NCBI GenBank assembly: GCA_051155755.1
Contig: DAXETY010000083.1
Location: 1-6,317, forward strand
DNA from: DAXETY01 sp051155755
GTDB taxonomy: Bacteria; Desulfobacterota; Desulfobacteria; Desulfobacterales; SG8-13
Direction: 5' to 3'
DNA length: 6,317 nucleotides
The notes beneath the pieces are model-generated. The model made no database searches, had not been told where the DNA came from, and was given only the letters and a program-made list of their open reading frames with translations. Of this stretch, positions 5,626-6,317 are shown in pieces. Both the position numbers and the translations under genes were made by a program. The number at the start of each line of letters is the position of its first letter. The stretch's first letter is position 1.

Positions 5626-5750
5626 TCAGCTGGTACGTTCGCCCCGAAGGCCACGGCGTTGTCGGGAGTCGATTCCGGCAGGACCATCAGGACCATGGAC
5701 GCAAATACCTGGAATGCAGGGGCGGCTGGTATTCGAAACGGAATCCTTTT

Positions 5751-6317
5751 ATGCAGAAAATGCCGGAAATCGCCGTACAGATCGTTCACATTCAAGGCCC
5801 GCTGAAGGGCGAAATCCAGGAGTTTACGGATCCGGAAATCTGGATCGGGCGCCATCCGTCCTGTCAGATTTGTTTTCCCAAGGATCTGGCCATCATCTCG
5901 CGGCGGCATGCCAAAATCGAACGGGAAGGCAATCGCTTCAAGTTGATCGACCAAAGCGCCAACGGCACTTTCGTAAACGGCAAAGCGGTGGAAGAAATCT
6001 ATTTGAAAAACGGCGACGTGCTGATTTTTGCCGAAGGCGGCCCCAAGGTCAGCTTCCTGACAAAAATGGTCGAAGCCCCGCGCGCAAGCCGTCCTTCACG
6101 GCAACCCCGGGAAACCGCCGAGCCGGCGGCACAGTTTCAGCCGCCACCGGCACCCGAGCCTCCCCCGCCCCGTCCGGCCGCAACACCATCCACGTCAACG
6201 GCAAAGACCCAGGCACCGCTGATCATCCAATTCGGGCCCACGCTGCAGTCCTTCAAAGAACTGCCGGTGGTCATCGGACAGGATCCGGCCTGCGACTTCG
6301 TGCTGCCGCACCCATCC
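5751..6317 (+). CDS. FHA domain protein with a second FHA domain beginning, 3' end outside window
   Basis: The first 189 residues are present and the frame is open to the right edge. Residues 5-106 form a complete forkhead-associated (FHA) domain with its phosphothreonine-binding marks: G33-R34, S50-R51-R52-H53, and N71-G72 in the stretch SANGTFVNG. Residues 108-155 are a proline, alanine and serine/threonine-rich linker with runs of proline at 131-140. A second FHA domain starts near 156, with VVIGQDPACDFVLP at 173-186, carrying GQ in place of the usual GR; it is cut by the window end. FHA domains read phosphothreonine made by Ser/Thr kinases, or serve as assembly modules in secretion systems; neither partner is visible here. 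The ATG at 5751 is the first in-frame ATG after the upstream stop but has no clear ribosome binding site; an ATG at 5760 is the alternative. No signal peptide is seen, so the N-terminus is cytoplasmic. Confidence 0.88.
   Translation, partial: MQKMPEIAVQIVHIQGPLKGEIQEFTDPEIWIGRHPSCQICFPKDLAIISRRHAKIEREGNRFKLIDQSANGTFVNGKAVEEIYLKNGDVLIFAEGGPKVSFLTKMVEAPRASRPSRQPRETAEPAAQFQPPPAPEPPPPRPAATPSTSTAKTQAPLIIQFGPTLQSFKELPVVIGQDPACDFVLPHPS

Noticed and set aside
5613..5954. A 113-codon minus-strand frame opposite the FHA gene
   Set aside because: The plus strand encodes a clear FHA domain over the same bases; the minus frame is its shadow.

Overview
The window looks like chromosomal DNA of a Gram-negative bacterium. 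It has Shine-Dalgarno-led genes, sigma70-type promoters, one secreted and one lipidated exported protein, and GC-rich genes separated by more AT-rich gaps. The mix of a DUF2080 'transposase-associated' protein, VWA and FHA proteins and this base composition suggests an anaerobic deltaproteobacterium (Desulfobacterota, perhaps near Desulfosarcina). That placement is an inference from style; no marker gene is present.

Layout. Bases 1-304 hold a clear rightward promoter (160-188), an adjoining leftward TATAAT box, and an unidentified leftward open frame that runs off the left edge. Bases 305-2094 hold pair A: a four-helix inner-membrane protein with flanking helical/coiled-coil arms, followed by a secreted von Willebrand factor A (VWA) protein with an intact metal-binding MIDAS motif. 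A strong intrinsic terminator (2161-2199) closes this unit. Bases 2270-4404 hold pair B: a larger multi-helix membrane protein with a long helical region, overlapping by ATGA with a predicted lipoprotein that has a VWA-like fold and a partly degenerate MIDAS. A 498-base gap (4405-4902) carries GC-rich hairpins, a candidate promoter overlapped by two 9-base direct repeats, and a long leader rich in inverted repeats. It leads into a two-gene unit (4903-5602): a small DUF2080 protein with an AbrB/MazE-like signature and a GNAT acetyltransferase. Finally, a gene for a protein with one complete FHA domain, a proline-rich linker and the beginning of a second FHA domain starts at 5751 and leaves the window on the right.

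How it may work together. Pairs A and B share one design: a coiled-coil membrane protein plus an exported VWA protein. The two membrane proteins share spaced motifs (E-[VL]-P-M after one helix and R-V-Q at the end of a later helix), and the two VWA proteins share the same core strands. The simplest reading is a diverged duplication building a cell-envelope complex, in which the VWA domains act outside the inner membrane and the membrane partners anchor or transmit. I recognise no named system for this. No ATPase, protease or secretion gene is visible, so the function is open. The DUF2080-GNAT unit appears separately controlled and may be unrelated. The FHA protein may belong to a signalling locus lying to the right.
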